From an uncultured Bacilli bacterium (lineage in GTDB: Bacteria; Bacillota_I; Bacilli_A; RF39; UBA660), in the NCBI GenBank assembly GCA_910584165.1, contig CAJTZU010000001.1:434001-498000 (forward strand): DNA of 64,000 bases. Direction: 5' to 3'. Position numbers and translations under genes: made by a program. Numbering within the stretch: the first letter of the stretch is position 1; each line of letters begins with the position of its first letter. The notes under the pieces are model-generated. The model did no database searches. It was given only the letters and a program-made list of their open reading frames with translations, and was not told the origin of the DNA. This document shows, piece after piece, positions 62,378 through 64,000 of this stretch.

Positions 62378-63307
62378 TTATCGCTCTCTATCTCTATTTA
62401 AATGCCTACTATAATATTCAACTGCTTTTACAATAAAATCTTCCATATTATTTACTTTATAATTTTTAGGCATCACTGATTTAATCTTATTTTCACTAAT
62501 TTTAATTTTAGTTATTTGATTAGGTTTTTCTTCATTCATCAGATTTTCTATAAATTCTTCTGTTAACCCATTTAACTCACTCTCTTTTCTTAATTTTATT
62601 GCTTGTGCATGAGATGGAGTTGCATCAGAATATTCTATTGAATTAAAAAGCATTTCTTGTTCATCTTTAGATAAATATGATATTTCAACTGCTGGTCTCA
62701 ATGCTATTGCTGGTTTTTCGTTTAAAACTGAATTATCTACCATATCTAAAAGCTCTGGTATTAATTCATTCAAACGTAAATATCTTTGTACTTGTCTTCC
62801 ACTTTCTGAATTTTCTTCACCTAGTATATCTCTAGTTCTAGCATTGTGGCCCAGTGGTCCACCTTTAATATTTTTTATTGCATTCATTTTCATCTTATAG
62901 GCTTTTGCTTTTTCACTAGGAAGTATATTAGTTCTATGAAGATTTGAATCTACCATATATACTATTGCTTCTTCTTTAGTCATATTTCTTACTATACATG
63001 GTATAAAGTTATTACCTAATAATTCAGAAGCAAATTTTCTCCTATGCCCTGCAATTATTTCATATCTATTATTTTCTTTTTTTCTTACAATTATTGGTTC
63101 TAATACACCATTATCTTTTATACTTTCTTTTAACTTTGATAAATCTTCATTTTCTTGTACCTTAAATGGATGCTCTGGAAAATCATCTATTAAAGATAAA
63201 TCAATTATTTCTACTTTTTCTTTCTTATCTTCATCTCTGTCTTCTTGAGTTGAAAAGAAATCATCTAACTTGAATGTTGTTAGGTCTATGTTTTTCTTTT
63301 GTTCCAT
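62378..63307 (-). CDS. parB: ParB/Spo0J-family partition protein
   Basis: A 309-residue protein with the ParB N-terminal motif (EIIAGHRRKFASELLG), the CTPase-like box and HTH region (ILPSEKAKAYKMKMNAIK). It binds centromere-like sites and works with ParA. Start has AAGGAGG. It overlaps parA by 47 bases. Confidence 0.9.
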   Translation of the reverse strand: MEQKKNIDLTTFKLDDFFSTQEDRDEDKKEKVEIIDLSLIDDFPEHPFKVQENEDLSKLKESIKDNGVLEPIIVRKKENNRYEIIAGHRRKFASELLGNNFIPCIVRNMTKEEAIVYMVDSNLHRTNILPSEKAKAYKMKMNAIKNIKGGPLGHNARTRDILGEENSESGRQVQRYLRLNELIPELLDMVDNSVLNEKPAIALRPAVEISYLSKDEQEMLFNSIEYSDATPSHAQAIKLRKESELNGLTEEFIENLMNEEKPNQITKIKISENKIKSVMPKNYKVNNMEDFIVKAVEYYSRHLNRDRER

Positions 63308-64000
63308 CTTTCAATACCTCCTTTGCGAAATTCTCATACGCAAGTGCAACTTTACTATTTTTATCATATGAAAATATACTTTGACCTTGTGCTGTTGATT
63401 CAGCAATTTTTATTGCTCTTGGAATTTGTGTATCAAATATTTTAAATACCATTCCATAAGTGTCATTTAATTCTTGCCTAATATTCCTAGCTAATTTTGT
63501 TCTCTCATCAACTAAAGAAAGTAATATTCCTCCGACTTCTAAGTTAGGATTAATTTTCTTTCTGACTTTAATTACTGTTTGTAACAAGTGTCCCATACCC
63601 TTAGTAGCTAAAAACTGACTTTGCACAGGAATTATAACCTTATCTGCACAAGCAAGAGCATTAATTGTTATCATTCCTAAACTTGGCATACAATCAATTA
63701 GTACATAATCATAATCTTTCTTTAAACCATTTAAGACATTTTTCATCGTATATTCTCTACTCATTGCATTTACTAAACTTACTTCTAATGAAGAAAGTTC
63801 TAGATTAGATGGAATTAAATCTACACCTTCACTATGATGAAGGATTGCCTCTTTTGGATTCACATCTTTATCAGTTATTGAATCTTGCATAAGTGTTGCT
63901 AAAGTAATAGGTATCTCATCTACATTATGCCATCCCATATAAGTTGTTAAATCTCCTTGTGGATCAGCATCTACTAATAAGACTTTTTGTCCTTTTTTAG
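63261..64000 (-). CDS. parA: ParA-family ATPase (partial, N-terminus beyond window)
   Basis: The visible 246 residues include the Walker A' context VLLVDADPQGDLT, the DYVLIDCMPSLG Walker B and the LVDERTKLARNI region. The first P-loop lies beyond base 64,000. ParA drives segregation of the excised or replicating element together with ParB. Confidence 0.9.
   Translation of the reverse strand, partial: KKGQKVLLVDADPQGDLTTYMGWHNVDEIPITLATLMQDSITDKDVNPKEAILHHSEGVDLIPSNLELSSLEVSLVNAMSREYTMKNVLNGLKKDYDYVLIDCMPSLGMITINALACADKVIIPVQSQFLATKGMGHLLQTVIKVRKKINPNLEVGGILLSLVDERTKLARNIRQELNDTYGMVFKIFDTQIPRAIKIAESTAQGQSIFSYDKNSKVALAYENFAKEVLKDGTKEKHRPNNIQVR

Larger units (their letters stand above)
23672..64000. 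mobile_element. Integrative and conjugative element, Tn1549-like (MOBP), incomplete at the right
   Basis: From just upstream of rbgA to the window end every gene fits an ICE: serine recombinases at the end, MOBP relaxase, MobC, VirD4, VirB4, PrgI, TrbL/VirB6-like, Maff2, PcfB, SSB, ArdC, ParAB, plus cargo. The left border must lie between the rbgA ribosome-binding site (about 23,670) and the recombinase stop codon (23,713). The other border and attachment-site repeat are outside the window, so the exact core cannot be read. Confidence 0.9.

Noticed and set aside
1..64000. Mycoplasma-type code with TGA as tryptophan
   Set aside because: Host and ICE proteins read to full length with TGA as stop (mobC and the downstream serine recombinase end in TGA) and use TGG for Trp.
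1..64000. tRNA, rRNA or tmRNA genes
   Set aside because: None was recognised; no cloverleaf, T-loop GTTCGA block or rRNA landmark was found on either strand.
23672..64000. Antibiotic resistance cargo of the Tn1549/Tn916 type
   Set aside because: No van, tet, erm or aminoglycoside-modifying gene is present in the visible part of the element.

Overview
The window comes from an AT-rich Gram-positive (Bacillota) chromosome, most likely an uncultured gut Bacilli or Erysipelotrichia-like lineage. This is an inference from gene order and protein families; no rRNA is present. All large genes read through in the standard code (TGA is a stop, TGG is Trp). Sigma-H and a Cse60-like protein hint at a spore-forming ancestry.

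Region 1 (1-23,660) is ordinary core chromosome, almost all on the minus strand. It holds the N-terminal part of a ClpC-type ATPase, a Cse60-like small protein, an M23 murein peptidase, a YgjP-like metallopeptidase, a YfcC-family permease, a radical SAM protein (the only plus-strand host gene) and a zinc-ribbon membrane protein. Next come the transcription and translation genes rpoC, rpoB, a YbxB/RsmC-like methyltransferase, rplL, rplJ, rplA, rplK, nusG and secE. Consensus-like sigma-A promoters lie before secE, rplK, rplJ and rpoB, and an L10 leader precedes rplJ. Upstream are an unknown protein, a serine hydrolase, an SDR enzyme, sigH, rlmB, a rhodanese lipoprotein, mini-RNase III (mrnC) and rbgA/ylqF.

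Region 2 (about 23,670 to beyond 64,000) is one integrative and conjugative element (ICE) of the Tn1549-like, MOBP class. It starts just upstream of rbgA, and its far end is outside the window. Its parts, from the integration end, are: two tandem, overlapping large serine recombinases (23.7-27.0 kb); a MazF toxin operon behind a multi-hairpin leader RNA, and an ICE sigma-like factor behind a hairpin-rich leader (27.0-29.1 kb); an IS91-like HUH insertion sequence (29.3-30.9 kb); a defence island with an ASCH protein, a PD-(D/E)XK-type endonuclease, a cytosine-C5 methyltransferase, an XRE regulator and an ApeA-like HEPN protein (31-35.2 kb); the first transfer block of C39-like peptidase, VirB4, PrgI and ArdC (35.7-41.4 kb); a cargo strip whose genes share a repeat at their 3' ends (41.4-45.2 kb); an ADP-ribosylglycohydrolase operon (45.4-48.0 kb); the second transfer block of TrbL/VirB6-like protein, Maff2, VirD4, PcfB, relaxase, MobC and SSB (48.0-54.3 kb); a sortase, further cargo and a thioester/Cna-B surface adhesin (54.5-61.5 kb); and replication and partition genes (HTH/DnaD-like, ParB, ParA; 61.6-64.0 kb).

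The genes fit together as follows. Recombinases excise and integrate the element. MobC and relaxase nick oriT, PcfB and VirD4 deliver the strand, and VirB4, PrgI, TrbL, Maff2 and the C39-like hydrolase form the channel. ParAB and the HTH replication protein may maintain the excised circle. The adhesin and sortase may help donor-recipient contact, and ArdC, R-M and HEPN functions act against competitors or restriction. The points most worth a second look are the repeat-punctuated cargo strip (41.4-45.2 kb), a relaxase that seems to need an ATA start codon to include its catalytic tyrosine, the structured RNA before the MazF operon, the serine recombinase pair, and the ADP-ribosylglycohydrolase operon.
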